Part shown: piece after piece, positions 54,042 to 63,376 of the stretch
Layout: each line of letters begins with the position of its first letter
Numbering within the stretch: the first letter of the stretch is position 1
DNA from: Winogradskyella sp. PG-2
GTDB lineage: Bacteria > Bacteroidota > Bacteroidia > Flavobacteriales > Flavobacteriaceae
DNA length: 64,000 nucleotides
Assembly: GCF_000828715.1 (NCBI RefSeq)
Contig: NZ_AP014583.1
Span: 2,168,001-2,232,000 of the forward strand
Direction of reading: 5' to 3'
Made by a program: the position numbers and the translations under genes
The notes under the pieces: generated by a model
Told to the model about the DNA's origin: nothing
The model's input: only the letters and a program-made list of their open reading frames with translations
The model's database searches: none

Positions 54042-54071
54042 AAGTCTGAATTTATAGTCAAGTTCAGGCTT
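54042..54071 (+). terminator. Terminator after Omp28 lipoprotein gene
   Basis: The stem AAGTCTGAA/TTCAGGCTT (one G-T pair) with a 12-base loop is followed by TTTT on the + strand. It lies between convergent genes. Confidence 0.7.
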
Positions 54072-54088
54072 TTTTCTTGTTATTAAAA

Positions 54089-55804
54089 TTAATTTCTAAA
54101 AACTAATTTAGTTGTAAAACTTTGATGTTTTCCATCTGAAATATGGAGTAAGTAAAATCCAGAATTCAAATTCACGGGAATTATTGTTCTGGTATCAAGG
54201 GTAATTATATTATTGTAAACTAATTTCCCTGTGATATCTGTAATACTTAAATGAGATACACTACTGGAATTTGATAGTAAAACCAGTTGGTTTTGTACAG
54301 GATTTTTTTCCAATTGAATTTTAAGTATGGCTTCATCTGGAATACTTAAAGGTGGTGTTAGAATCTTAGATAGTGCAAATGCAACATTCTCTTCTGTTAA
54401 TTGTACATGTGGTTCATTATCATCAGGTAAAAACGTATTAACAAAAGGTGTGTTGTTTGTTGTGCCTCGACTAGCAATATCAATATCATGATGCCAATCG
54501 ATGTTATCATCATTTGCTTCATCTGTAATTTCTAGAGCTAAAGCACTTATAGAAGGAATAAAATTAAATTTATCAATCTGTAAAGCAGCTAAAAAGTCTG
54601 CTCCAATACCACCACCTATACCAATATCTCCAGTAAGAGCAGATATATCAAATAATCCACCAGGTGCTGCGTCAACACCATCAAAATTTGTTGTTCCAGA
54701 ACTTGCTGTTGACAATACATCTGGAAAAATAGGAATAGGTGCAAAGAAACGACTTACTTGGAGAGGTGTGCCAGCAGCTGGTGTGAAATTAATCTCTAAT
54801 TCTACATTTATAGTAATATCTCCTAACGGAGTAGGTACATCTACAGGTAGTGTGGTATCTAGAACTGAAAATCCATTAGTTACAGGTGTTACTCCATCTT
54901 TTGCTAAATAAGGATTCCCTATACCACTACCATTAATAATTGCGACATTTCTAACATTTCCAGGAAAGCCTGTCGATGTAAAACTATTGATTCTTGATTC
55001 AAATGTGGTCCTAAACGGATGTTCTTCAGGTAATGTTAATGTAGGATCAAAATCAACTATACTGCTGCCTAAGAGATGTGGCTCAAAATGATCAATTAAG
55101 AGTTGTCTTGCAGCTGAAGATTTTAATAATCCTTCAATTAGTGGCTGAACTTCGGTAACTGCGTTTGTATCATTAAATGCTAAATAGTTTAATTGATGTT
55201 GTAATCCAATAGGTACATTAGCGCCATGATGAGGTGAATCAAATGAAATATATAATCGTGTATCTGCATTTAGTGCACTTTCAGACTCCATGTAATTTAA
55301 TGCATAACGTGCAATTATACCACCCATACTTGGGCCTATAATAACATTTTGATCAGGACTGTTAGGTGCTTTTGCTGTATTAATGATGTCTAGCAATTCT
55401 ACTAAAATCATAGCATTACGATCAATAAAATCTGAGCCACCATCAATTGTAGCTCCATCTGCAGCTCTTAAGTAAGTTGGGAAATTTAATATTACCACAT
55501 CAAAACCTTCTGCTCTTACTATATCAGCTAAATTTTGAGTTCCTGAAGTATCTGTAAAATTAAGTAAACTGTATAATCCTGGAATATCTCTTGTGTCACC
55601 TGGATCAAAACCATCTACAACTATGATTGGTTTATCCAAGATGTTATCTACGCTTAAAAAAATTTGATATTCTTCTTCACCAGCATAAGATACTGTTTCG
55701 CCGTACACTGAAAGATCTAATGTTTCGGTTGAAGTAATTGGTATGACTTGTGCTACTAAAAACACAGGTAAGATAAATAAAATATAAAAGTAATATTTCT
55801 TCAA
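54089..55804 (-). CDS. Type IX-secreted alpha/beta-hydrolase-like serine hydrolase
   Basis: The 571-residue exported protein has a signal peptide (YFYILFILPVFLVAQ). Its hydrolase-like domain has DKPIIVVDGFDPGDTRDIPG near residues 57-76 and the nucleophile elbow in IIGPSMGGIIARYALN (Ser159 in G-P-S-M-G). FDSPHHGANVPIG follows, resembling the lipase family. The middle is variable, and the C-terminal Type A sorting domain ends NSGFYLLHISDGKHQSFTTKLVF. The lipase or esterase role is inferred from the Ser elbow and the SPHHGA segment. Its substrate is unknown. Confidence 0.75.
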   Translation of the reverse strand: MKKYYFYILFILPVFLVAQVIPITSTETLDLSVYGETVSYAGEEEYQIFLSVDNILDKPIIVVDGFDPGDTRDIPGLYSLLNFTDTSGTQNLADIVRAEGFDVVILNFPTYLRAADGATIDGGSDFIDRNAMILVELLDIINTAKAPNSPDQNVIIGPSMGGIIARYALNYMESESALNADTRLYISFDSPHHGANVPIGLQHQLNYLAFNDTNAVTEVQPLIEGLLKSSAARQLLIDHFEPHLLGSSIVDFDPTLTLPEEHPFRTTFESRINSFTSTGFPGNVRNVAIINGSGIGNPYLAKDGVTPVTNGFSVLDTTLPVDVPTPLGDITINVELEINFTPAAGTPLQVSRFFAPIPIFPDVLSTASSGTTNFDGVDAAPGGLFDISALTGDIGIGGGIGADFLAALQIDKFNFIPSISALALEITDEANDDNIDWHHDIDIASRGTTNNTPFVNTFLPDDNEPHVQLTEENVAFALSKILTPPLSIPDEAILKIQLEKNPVQNQLVLLSNSSSVSHLSITDITGKLVYNNIITLDTRTIIPVNLNSGFYLLHISDGKHQSFTTKLVFRN

Positions 55805-55893
55805 AGGTTAAAAGTTGAATATATAAGACTTAAAAGATACAAAGATTCAATTTGTTGTAGAATTTTATAAAGTCATTTTCTATGAAAAGCAAA

Positions 55894-55926
55894 AAGTCCT
55901 TAAAAACTTTAAGTTTAAAAGGACTT
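55894..55926 (-). terminator. Terminator of pruA
   Basis: A long stem AAGTCCTT/AAGGACTT is extended by partial pairing of TTAAACTT with AAGTTTTT. On the minus strand it is followed by TTTGC. It lies 22 bases after the pruA stop. Confidence 0.7.
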
Positions 55927-55947
55927 GATATTAAGTGTGTTATAGTT

Positions 55948-57573
55948 TTATCCTAAAAAAGGATATCTGTAATCTGTAGGTGTAACGAATGTCTCCTTTA
56001 TTAATCTTGGTGACACCCAACGCAATAAGTTTTGAGCACTACCAGCTTTATCGTTTGTACCAGAAGCTCTAGCTCCACCAAATGGTTGTTGGCCAACTAC
56101 AGCACCAGTTGGTTTATCATTGATATAGAAGTTACCTGCAGAATTTTGTAAAGCTTTGGTAGCTTCTTCAACAGCGTAACGATCTGTAGATAAAATAGCA
56201 CCTGTTAAGGCATATTCACTAGTCTCATCAACTAATTTTAAAGTTTCTGAATACGCATCATCTTCATATACATAGATAGTAATTACAGGACCAAATAGCT
56301 CAGTACACATGGTTGTGTATTTTGCGCTAGATGTAACAATAACTGTTGGTTCAATAAAATAACCTTTAGATTTATCATAACCACCACCAGCAATAATTTC
56401 AGCATCATTATCACTCTTAGCTTGGTCTATATATTTTGCTAATTTATCAAAAGACCCTTCATGAATAACAGCAGTTATAAAGTTGCTCATATCTTCTGGA
56501 GAACCCATTTTAAATGAAGCGATATCTTCTAATAAGTATTTTTTAACATCACTCCAAATTCCTTTAGGAACATAAGCTCTTGAAGCTGCACTACATTTTT
56601 GACCTTGAAATTCAAAAGCACCACGTGCAATCGCTGTTGCTACTTGCTTAGCGTTAGCAGATTTGTGAGCAACAATAAAATCCTTTCCACCAGTTTCACC
56701 TACAATTCTTGGGTAAGTTTTGTAGTTATGGATATTGTTACCAATCTGTTTCCATAATTCTTTGAAGATGTATGTAGAACCTGTGAAATGCAAGCCTGAA
56801 AAATCTGGACTTGCCATAACCGTGTTTGTAATCATTACAGGATCACCAAATACAACATTTATTACTCCTGCTGGTACACCGGCTTCTTCAAATACATCCA
56901 TAATAACTTTAGCAGAATAGACTTGACTATCGCTGGGTTTCCAAACGACAACATTACCCATTAATGCCATACATGCAGGTAAATTTCCGGCAATAGCGGT
57001 AAAGTTAAATGGTGTTACAGCATAAGTAAAACCTTCAAGAGGTCTATATTCAACTCTGTTCCATGCATCACTTGTGCTTTCAGGTTGTTCCATATAGATG
57101 TCAGTCATAAACTGAACATTAAAACGTAAGAAATCTATAAACTCACAGGCAGCATCAATTTCAGCTTGATGTACTGTTTTAGATTGTGAAATCATCGTTG
57201 CTGCATTAATCTTAGCTCGGTATGGGCCAGCAATTAATTCAGCCGCTTTTAAGAAAATACCAGCACGTTGTTCCCATGGCATTTGTGACCAAGATTTACG
57301 CGCTTCTAATGCTGTTGCAATTGCTTCATCTACGTGTTTTTGCTCCGCTAGATGATATTCACCTACAATATGTTGATGGTCGTGTGGAGGAGACATAGTT
57401 CTGGTGTTTCCAGTTTTTACATCTTTTCCGTTAATGTATAAAGGGACTTCAACTTTGCTATTAAACATTGCTTTGTAAGTATCTTGTACTGCTTTGCGTT
57501 CTGGAGAACCAGGTGCGTAAGACTTCACAGGCTCATTGACTGCAACAGGGACATTAAAGAATCCTTTTCCCAT
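55948..57573 (-). CDS. pruA: L-glutamate gamma-semialdehyde dehydrogenase (P5C dehydrogenase)
   Basis: The 541-residue NAD-dependent aldehyde dehydrogenase oxidises delta-1-pyrroline-5-carboxylate/glutamate semialdehyde to glutamate in proline catabolism. The family signature segments are WNRVEYRPLEGFTYAVTPFNF near residues 168-188 and PRIVGETGGKDFIVAH with the catalytic Glu. The catalytic Cys lies in FEFQGQKCSAASRAYVP near residue 327. The C-terminus ends in the P5CDH-type VGQQPFGGARASGTNDK and YRYPFL. The length matches single-function PruA proteins. It is divergent from the gene at 57717. Confidence 0.95.
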   Translation of the reverse strand: MGKGFFNVPVAVNEPVKSYAPGSPERKAVQDTYKAMFNSKVEVPLYINGKDVKTGNTRTMSPPHDHQHIVGEYHLAEQKHVDEAIATALEARKSWSQMPWEQRAGIFLKAAELIAGPYRAKINAATMISQSKTVHQAEIDAACEFIDFLRFNVQFMTDIYMEQPESTSDAWNRVEYRPLEGFTYAVTPFNFTAIAGNLPACMALMGNVVVWKPSDSQVYSAKVIMDVFEEAGVPAGVINVVFGDPVMITNTVMASPDFSGLHFTGSTYIFKELWKQIGNNIHNYKTYPRIVGETGGKDFIVAHKSANAKQVATAIARGAFEFQGQKCSAASRAYVPKGIWSDVKKYLLEDIASFKMGSPEDMSNFITAVIHEGSFDKLAKYIDQAKSDNDAEIIAGGGYDKSKGYFIEPTVIVTSSAKYTTMCTELFGPVITIYVYEDDAYSETLKLVDETSEYALTGAILSTDRYAVEEATKALQNSAGNFYINDKPTGAVVGQQPFGGARASGTNDKAGSAQNLLRWVSPRLIKETFVTPTDYRYPFLG

Positions 57574-57608
57574 AATATATTTTGTTTTTAGTTTGAATTT
57601 TGAAAGTG

Positions 57609-57616
57609 CAAAGGTA
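57609..57616 (-). promoter_or_regulatory. -7 element upstream of pruA
   Basis: On the minus strand TACCTTTG matches TAnnTTTG and lies 35 bases before the pruA ATG. No convincing TTTG is found at the right spacing. Confidence 0.4.
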
Positions 57617-57716
57617 CGATATTTATGAGATATTATTTATTTGAAACGTTATAGTTGTGTGAAGATTACATCTGTATTTTTTTGTAAGTTGCCGTCTGAA
57701 AATCGACAACAGAACT

Positions 57717-58724
57717 ATGTCCAAAAATGATGCTTTTATTCTAACGCTTGCCTATCCTGAAACTATTGTATCTCATGCAGAAGAATGGTATTCTAAGTTT
57801 CTGCGTTTTTTATTTGTGGGCAGTAAGAAGCATGTTAGAGCTGGTCATGCAGCATTAGTATTAATAAATAAGAAAACAGGTGTTTTAGAATATCACGATT
57901 TCGGAAGGTATATTACATCATCTCCTAATGGACGTGTAAGAGGAAGGGAAACAGATTTTGAGTTAAACTTTCCTATTAAAGCAGAAATCGAAAAAGACAA
58001 AATTCAAAATTTAGATGATATTTTAAAGTTTTTAGCAACGCATCCAAAGTTGACTCATGGTGATGGTCATCTATACGCGTCAGTTTGTAATCGTGTGAAT
58101 TATGATTTAGCACGAACTCATATTACTGAAATGCAACATCACGATTTTATTAGATATGCGGCATTTATTGAGATTGCTTGCAATTGTGCTCGGTTTGTGA
58201 CAGATGCGTTGATTGCTTCAGCAACCCATTCAAATATTAGAAAGCGTTTAAAAAACTCTAAATGGTTTACTCCAAGTACTATTGGTAATGTCATTATTGC
58301 TGATACAGAAAACTTTGTTTATGTAGTTTCAGAGGTAGGAGAAATTAACGAATTTGATTCTACTGTAAGTAGAGAGAATAGACGCTTGTTTTTAGATACA
58401 CTTAAAGGTTATAACCCAAGTTTAGTTGGTACACTTAAGCCAAAACATAATGAGGTGAAAGCTGAACATGCACAATGGCTATCTGGTATTGCTGCAGGTG
58501 CTTGGTTTGAAATTTATGATTTAGATAGTAAAACAGAATACAGATTTAAGCGTGTTTCACCATATGGTAATATTGATTGCGATGGAATTTATAAATTAAA
58601 TACAGAAGGTTTTGATATTAATTTAGAATACCAATTTATTCATTATTCAAATTGTGCATTCTTTCACATAGAACAAGGTTCTACACAATACAAATTTGAT
58701 TTTATAAAAAATTATGAATCTTAG
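57717..58724 (+). CDS. DUF6695-like protein, possible papain-like fold
   Basis: The 335-residue protein resembles a conserved Bacteroidota family (possibly DUF6695). GHAALVLINKKTGVLEYHDFGRY has His44 in a beta-hairpin-like segment, and IEIACNCARFVTDAL has Cys157. A His motif before a Cys helix is the order seen in permuted papain-like folds (YiiX/LRAT/DUF4105 types). No signal peptide or membrane segment is evident, so it may act in the cytoplasm. The fold comparison is inference; function is unknown. It converges with apaG, overlapping by 4 bases. Confidence 0.6.
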   Translation: MSKNDAFILTLAYPETIVSHAEEWYSKFLRFLFVGSKKHVRAGHAALVLINKKTGVLEYHDFGRYITSSPNGRVRGRETDFELNFPIKAEIEKDKIQNLDDILKFLATHPKLTHGDGHLYASVCNRVNYDLARTHITEMQHHDFIRYAAFIEIACNCARFVTDALIASATHSNIRKRLKNSKWFTPSTIGNVIIADTENFVYVVSEVGEINEFDSTVSRENRRLFLDTLKGYNPSLVGTLKPKHNEVKAEHAQWLSGIAAGAWFEIYDLDSKTEYRFKRVSPYGNIDCDGIYKLNTEGFDINLEYQFIHYSNCAFFHIEQGSTQYKFDFIKNYES

Positions 58725-59107
58725 TTAAGCGCAAAAGGAGCACTTAATTTAAAGGTAGGGATATAAACCTTAAACTTATTAGCTTTGGTGAAATTGACCA
58801 TGTTATAATGGCCACGCATAGCTCCAAATGGTGAAGTTAATAGACAGCCGGAATTATAAGTGTGAGACTCACCAGGTTTTAAAACTGGCTTTTTACCAAT
58901 AACACCTTCTCCTTCAATTATTTCTTCATTGTTGAGAGCATCAAGAATTTTCCAGTGTCTTGTATTAAGTTGAACAGAATCTTTACTCTGGTTCTCAATA
59001 GTTACTTTATAACCAAAGGCGAAGTGCACTTTATAGTTCTTATAAAATGTACCTTCAAAATTGGTTTCCACAGAAATCTTAATTCCGCTTGTAACTTGTT
59101 GTACCAT
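58721..59107 (-). CDS. apaG: ApaG family protein
   Basis: The protein has about 128 residues from the ATG at 59107 and matches the ApaG fold, a fibronectin-III-like beta sandwich. The N-terminus VQQVTSGIKISVETNFEG is the family opening; DSVQLNTRHWKILDA and GKKPVLKPGESHTYNSGC follow, then GAMRGHYNMV. ApaG is linked to cobalt/magnesium efflux phenotypes but its biochemical role is uncertain. An ATG three codons earlier (59116) is possible. It overlaps the convergent gene at 57717-58724 by 4 bases. Confidence 0.92.
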   Translation of the reverse strand: MVQQVTSGIKISVETNFEGTFYKNYKVHFAFGYKVTIENQSKDSVQLNTRHWKILDALNNEEIIEGEGVIGKKPVLKPGESHTYNSGCLLTSPFGAMRGHYNMVNFTKANKFKVYIPTFKLSAPFALN

Positions 59108-59167
59108 TAAATTCATTTAGAGTCTGCTAAAATAGCATAATTTTTGAATGAAAGCTTTATCCTAACG

Positions 59168-60544
59168 TTAAGAAGCAGATAATTTTAACATATATTTAGA
59201 AACAAAGGCTTCTAAAGACATAAAAAAGGCTAAAATATCTTCTTTTTCTAAAATAGTGTTTATAGTCACCATACGTACAAATTCATTATTTTGGAATTTA
59301 CCAAAACCAACCATGAGTTCAGAATTTTCATAAAGTGCTGTGCATAATTCATTTGCTGGTATACCTTTATAATTAAAGCATACAGATATCGAATCTTCAA
59401 AACTGTATAGTGTATAGTCTTTGTGATTATTTATATAATCCCTTGCAACTTGTGCCATTTCGAACTGCTTGTTGACAATTTGTTCCAGTCCTTTTGTACC
59501 AACTGATTTCCAAAGTGTCCATATTTTTAAAGCATCATTACGTCGTCCACATTGTAATGAGGTTTTTCCTAAGTTAAAATCATCACCATCGGTCTGGTAT
59601 AAATAATCGGCTTCGTTAGAAAATGAATGATGAAGTTGTGTCTTATTTTGCGTTACAATTATTGAGCAACTTAATGGCGTGCCCAACATTTTATGAGCAT
59701 TGATGCTAAATGAATTTGAATGTTCTAAGCCTTTAATTAAGTGTTTATGTTTTTCACTGAAAATTACTCCACCACAATACGCTCCATCTACATGCAGCCA
59801 TAGATTATGTTTTTTACAAACCTTGCTTACGTCTTCGTTGTTATCAAAAGCACCAAGTACTGTTGTACCAGCTGTTGCGTTTACAAAGAAAGGTTCAAAA
59901 CCAGCATCAATATCTTTTAGAATTAATTCGTCTAAATGTTCTGATAATATTTCTCCTTTATCATTTGTATCTACCATTCTCACATTATTTCTACCAATCC
60001 CAGTTAGTGCTGCATTTTTAGAAATTGAGTAGTGTGATTCCTTTGAGGTGTAAGCAGTCATCGCCTTAGAAAGACCTTTTGCTCTAATGGATTCGTTTTT
60101 ATGATCTCTTGCCATAATTAGAGCCATCATATTACTCATTGAACCACCTGGAGCTATTGTGCCATCGCTATCTTCAGAATAACTAGCAAGCCTACAAATG
60201 TTTCTAAGTACTTGTTTTTCAATACCTACTTGTGGGCCAGCTACCTTGTAGGTATACATACTATTATTAAACATAACAGCTAATAAATCACCAAGTGTTG
60301 CTTTGCTGATTCTTCCTCCAAAAAGTTGATTAAAAAACGATTTTGAAGCTGTTTTTGGAGTGCTTTTTATGATGTCTTTTAAAATAGTCTTTAAGTCATC
60401 ATCTATGAGTCCTTCACTATTTAGTGATAAATCTAATTTTTGATATAATTCTGATGTAGCAATAGGTTTTGCAACGGGTCGACTCAATTCTGCTTCAAAA
60501 AGTGTGTCGCATAATTCAGAAAAAAGGGCAATATCATTTTGCAT
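59168..60544 (-). CDS. PLP-dependent decarboxylase (group II)
   Basis: The 458-residue fold-type I PLP enzyme belongs to the group II amino-acid decarboxylases (glutamate/diaminobutyrate/aromatic amino acid type). Visible landmarks are TIAPGGSMSNMMALIMARD near residues 125-143, LHVDGAYCGGVIF near residue 230, and the cofactor lysine in SINAHKMLGTPLSCSIIV near residue 264. The C-terminal domain continues through EFVRMVTINTILEKED. The exact substrate is not decided. It ends about 60 bases before apaG. Confidence 0.87.
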   Translation of the reverse strand: MQNDIALFSELCDTLFEAELSRPVAKPIATSELYQKLDLSLNSEGLIDDDLKTILKDIIKSTPKTASKSFFNQLFGGRISKATLGDLLAVMFNNSMYTYKVAGPQVGIEKQVLRNICRLASYSEDSDGTIAPGGSMSNMMALIMARDHKNESIRAKGLSKAMTAYTSKESHYSISKNAALTGIGRNNVRMVDTNDKGEILSEHLDELILKDIDAGFEPFFVNATAGTTVLGAFDNNEDVSKVCKKHNLWLHVDGAYCGGVIFSEKHKHLIKGLEHSNSFSINAHKMLGTPLSCSIIVTQNKTQLHHSFSNEADYLYQTDGDDFNLGKTSLQCGRRNDALKIWTLWKSVGTKGLEQIVNKQFEMAQVARDYINNHKDYTLYSFEDSISVCFNYKGIPANELCTALYENSELMVGFGKFQNNEFVRMVTINTILEKEDILAFFMSLEAFVSKYMLKLSAS

Positions 60545-60617
60545 ATTAGATATGTTTAAAAAGAAAGCGAAAAGGTAAAAAGAAATTTAGTCTAAATAGA
60601 TATAAAACCTTACAGAA

Positions 60618-61865
60618 TTAATTTGAAATATTGACAGAAGATGCATCGCCATATCCAATAAGACGATCGAATCTAGCACCCAAATCTCTGTAATAAACTA
60701 GGACTTTGTAATTATTTTCAGTTTGCCAAAAATTACCACTTATAGCACCTTCATCTAATTCTTTGGTTGATTTGTCTACAGCTACATGTTTGTAATTATA
60801 AAACCCTTGCTTTAATCTTAATATACATTCGTATCGACCACTTTCAGAATTATATTGCATTTTTGTAAAATCTTCAATAGCAAATGCATTGAAGTTGCCA
60901 TATATATGTACATCTTTATCTTTAAACTCATCATGTAATAGAGAAAAGTGAATTATTGTATAATCTGCTTCTACATCGACATTTGATCTATCAATAGCAG
61001 TAATTTGAAAGTTTCCGTTGATGTCTGGATTATAGGTGTAAGGCCTATCTTTTCTAGAAATATTGGTATATAAATAATTATGATAAAGTTCTTTTAAATC
61101 TATAAATTGAACTCCAACATTTGCAGCTCTAACATCCTTGTTTTCAAAAAAGATGTATTCATTTCCGCCCCAAAATGCCGATTCAGTATCATATCGGTAT
61201 ATAAGTTCATTACCTAAAGTGTATTGCGGTTTTAAGTCTGTAATGGCAGTATTGAGGTTATTGTTTTGTATGATTGCAGTTTTAATGGTTTCTAAAGGGT
61301 TATTAAAATTAATCCTTTTGGTAGAAATGACGATGTCTACAGATTGCTTTTCAGCAATTGCTTTGACATCTCTAGAACGCTTTACTCGAGCTCCAACATT
61401 AACTAAATCTTCATAAATCATAAATTTTCTACTGAACATCAGTTCATCATAATCATCATAAATTGAAATCATATAGTTACCACTTTTTAATAGGCCTCGA
61501 GTCTGTAAGTTTGGAATTCTTAAATCGTAATGAGAATAAATTTGATATGTGTTAAACGAATTTTCATAAGTTAAAATTCTTTGATTATCCAAACCTTTTA
61601 AATATTCAGATTTCACTAAAGTAGATGGTGTCCAATCAAAATTAAAATGTTCTATGACGTAATAGAAATCTTCTTCGTCACCAGTAAGTGCATCGAATTC
61701 TAATTGAAGTTGCTCACCTAGTTTTAATATAGGCAGCTGTCCTTGAGTTGTGTTACTTTTAAACGTAATCGTTTTTATAAAATCTGGAGGACTAACTTCA
61801 TTAGCTTGGGCTATTAAAAATACTGGCACTATTAGAAGTGATAAGGTGTAAAGGCTCTTTTTCAT
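60618..61865 (-). CDS. DUF5103 family Type IX secretion plug protein
   Basis: This exported protein of about 415 residues resembles DUF5103, the family that includes the periplasmic plug of the SprA Type IX translocon. The signal peptide is LYTLSLLIVPVFLIAQ. It is followed by a three-beta-domain layout with GEQLQLEFDALTGDEEDFYYVI, HFNFDWTPSTLVKSEYL and YSHYDLRIPNLQTRGLLKSG, then a C-terminal domain. The start is the ATG at 61865, after which the signal begins; two in-frame ATGs upstream would add a leader. It lies 73 bases upstream of the decarboxylase. Confidence 0.85.
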   Translation of the reverse strand: MKKSLYTLSLLIVPVFLIAQANEVSPPDFIKTITFKSNTTQGQLPILKLGEQLQLEFDALTGDEEDFYYVIEHFNFDWTPSTLVKSEYLKGLDNQRILTYENSFNTYQIYSHYDLRIPNLQTRGLLKSGNYMISIYDDYDELMFSRKFMIYEDLVNVGARVKRSRDVKAIAEKQSVDIVISTKRINFNNPLETIKTAIIQNNNLNTAITDLKPQYTLGNELIYRYDTESAFWGGNEYIFFENKDVRAANVGVQFIDLKELYHNYLYTNISRKDRPYTYNPDINGNFQITAIDRSNVDVEADYTIIHFSLLHDEFKDKDVHIYGNFNAFAIEDFTKMQYNSESGRYECILRLKQGFYNYKHVAVDKSTKELDEGAISGNFWQTENNYKVLVYYRDLGARFDRLIGYGDASSVNISN

Positions 61866-61960
61866 TATTAATTTTCTGTTGCGCATAAAGATAATCAAAA
61901 TCTATGCCTTAAAATATTTAAGTTATTTATAACCACTATAAATAAAAAAGATGCGTTAAA

Positions 61961-61994
61961 TTGAAAATTATTTAAGCATTAATTCGTAAATTTG
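61961..61994 (+). promoter_or_regulatory. Bacteroidota promoter of nqrA
   Basis: TTG (61961-61963), a 23-base spacer and TAAATTTG (61987-61994) fit the wider form of the Bacteroidota consensus. The nqrA ATG is 32 bases downstream. Confidence 0.55.
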
Positions 61995-62026
61995 CACCGA
62001 TTTTTAGATAACTAATCTTTAAGTAT

Positions 62027-63376
62027 ATGTCAAAAGACATCAAAATTAAAAAGGGTTTAGATATAAAGTTAGTCGGTGAAGCCGAGCAAACTACAGAAAA
62101 TGCTATTATTAGTAACTTCTATTCTATAAAACCCGAAGATTTCCACAGTATTATCCCAAAACTTGTTGCAAAAGAAGGTACGCGTGTTAAAACAGGTGAG
62201 ACTTTGTTTTACAATAAAGATAATGAAGCAATGAAGTTTGTGTCGCCAGTTTCTGGTGAAATAATTGAAGTTCAACGTGGTGAAAGACGTCGTATAGACG
62301 CTATTAAAATTACAGCTGATAAGGAACAGAGTCATGTAGATCATGGAAAATTTGATTTATCATCAGATGCGGAGAAAGTAAAATCGCATTTGCTAGCTTC
62401 TGGTTGTTGGGCTTTTATAAAACAACGTCCTTACGATGTTGTTGCAAAAGCAGATAGTAAGCCAAAAGCAATATTCGTTTCAGGTTATGCAAGTGCACCA
62501 TTAGCTGCCAAATTGGATTATACTTTAGCTGGTAAAGACGCTGAGTTACAAGCTGCAGTTACGGCATTATCAAAATTAACTGATGGTGGAGTTCATATTT
62601 CTGTAGGAAGTACAAGTTCACCATTAGCAAATTTAAATGATACTACAACTTATAAAGTATCTGGACCACATCCTTCAGGTAATGTTGGAACTTTAATCAA
62701 TAAAGTAAGTCCTATAAATAAAGGAGAAGTCGTTTGGACGGTTAATGCCCAAGACTTGGTTATTATTGGTGAATTGCTATTAACAGGGAAATTTAACGCT
62801 GAGCGCATTGTTGCTTTAGCAGGTTCTTCAGTTAAGAAGCCAAGATATTTTAGAACTAAGATTGGTGCTGAAGTATCTACAATGGTATACGATAATGGTG
62901 TTGAACAAGGTGCTAATGATCGTATCATCTCAGGAAATGTATTATCAGGAAAACATGTGCAACCTGATGGTAATTTAGATTATTACAGTAATGTGATTAC
63001 TGTAATCCCTGAAGGTGACGATTATGAATTCTTTGGTTGGAATAAACCAGTTTTTAATAAAGTGTCTACATCTAGAGCTTTGACCTTTTCTTGGTTAACT
63101 CCGAAAAAGAAGTTTGCTCTAAATACTAATACAAACGGAGAGCATCGTGCATTTGTAACTACAGGAACTTACGAAGAAGTATTTCCTTTAGATATTTATC
63201 CAATGCAGATTTTAAAAGCCTGTATGTATAAAGATTTAGACGAAATGGAAGCTTTAGGAATGTACGAAGTTGCACCTGAAGATTTCGCACTAACAGAATT
63301 TGTTTGTGTGTCTAAACAACCACATCAAAAAATTATAAGAGAAGGATTAGACTTAATGCTTAAAGAGATAGGATAA
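62027..63376 (+). CDS. nqrA: Na+-translocating NADH:quinone reductase subunit A
   Basis: The 449-residue cytoplasmic subunit of the Na+-pumping NQR complex is part of respiration. The sequence opens SKDIKIKKGLDIKLVGEAE. A biotinyl-lipoyl-like segment is at residues 40-90 (VKTGETLFYNKDNEAMKFVSP), then CWAFIKQRPYDVVAKAD, KALFVSGY-like AIFVSGYASAPLA, GPHPSGNVGTLINKVSPINKGE and the C-terminal PMQILKACMYKD. The length is normal. Its stop overlaps the next ATG by one base (TAATG at 63374-63378). Confidence 0.96.
   Translation: MSKDIKIKKGLDIKLVGEAEQTTENAIISNFYSIKPEDFHSIIPKLVAKEGTRVKTGETLFYNKDNEAMKFVSPVSGEIIEVQRGERRRIDAIKITADKEQSHVDHGKFDLSSDAEKVKSHLLASGCWAFIKQRPYDVVAKADSKPKAIFVSGYASAPLAAKLDYTLAGKDAELQAAVTALSKLTDGGVHISVGSTSSPLANLNDTTTYKVSGPHPSGNVGTLINKVSPINKGEVVWTVNAQDLVIIGELLLTGKFNAERIVALAGSSVKKPRYFRTKIGAEVSTMVYDNGVEQGANDRIISGNVLSGKHVQPDGNLDYYSNVITVIPEGDDYEFFGWNKPVFNKVSTSRALTFSWLTPKKKFALNTNTNGEHRAFVTTGTYEEVFPLDIYPMQILKACMYKDLDEMEALGMYEVAPEDFALTEFVCVSKQPHQKIIREGLDLMLKEIG

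Noticed and set aside
61866..61898. Upstream start for the DUF5103 plug protein
   Set aside because: It adds a hydrophilic leader before the signal peptide.
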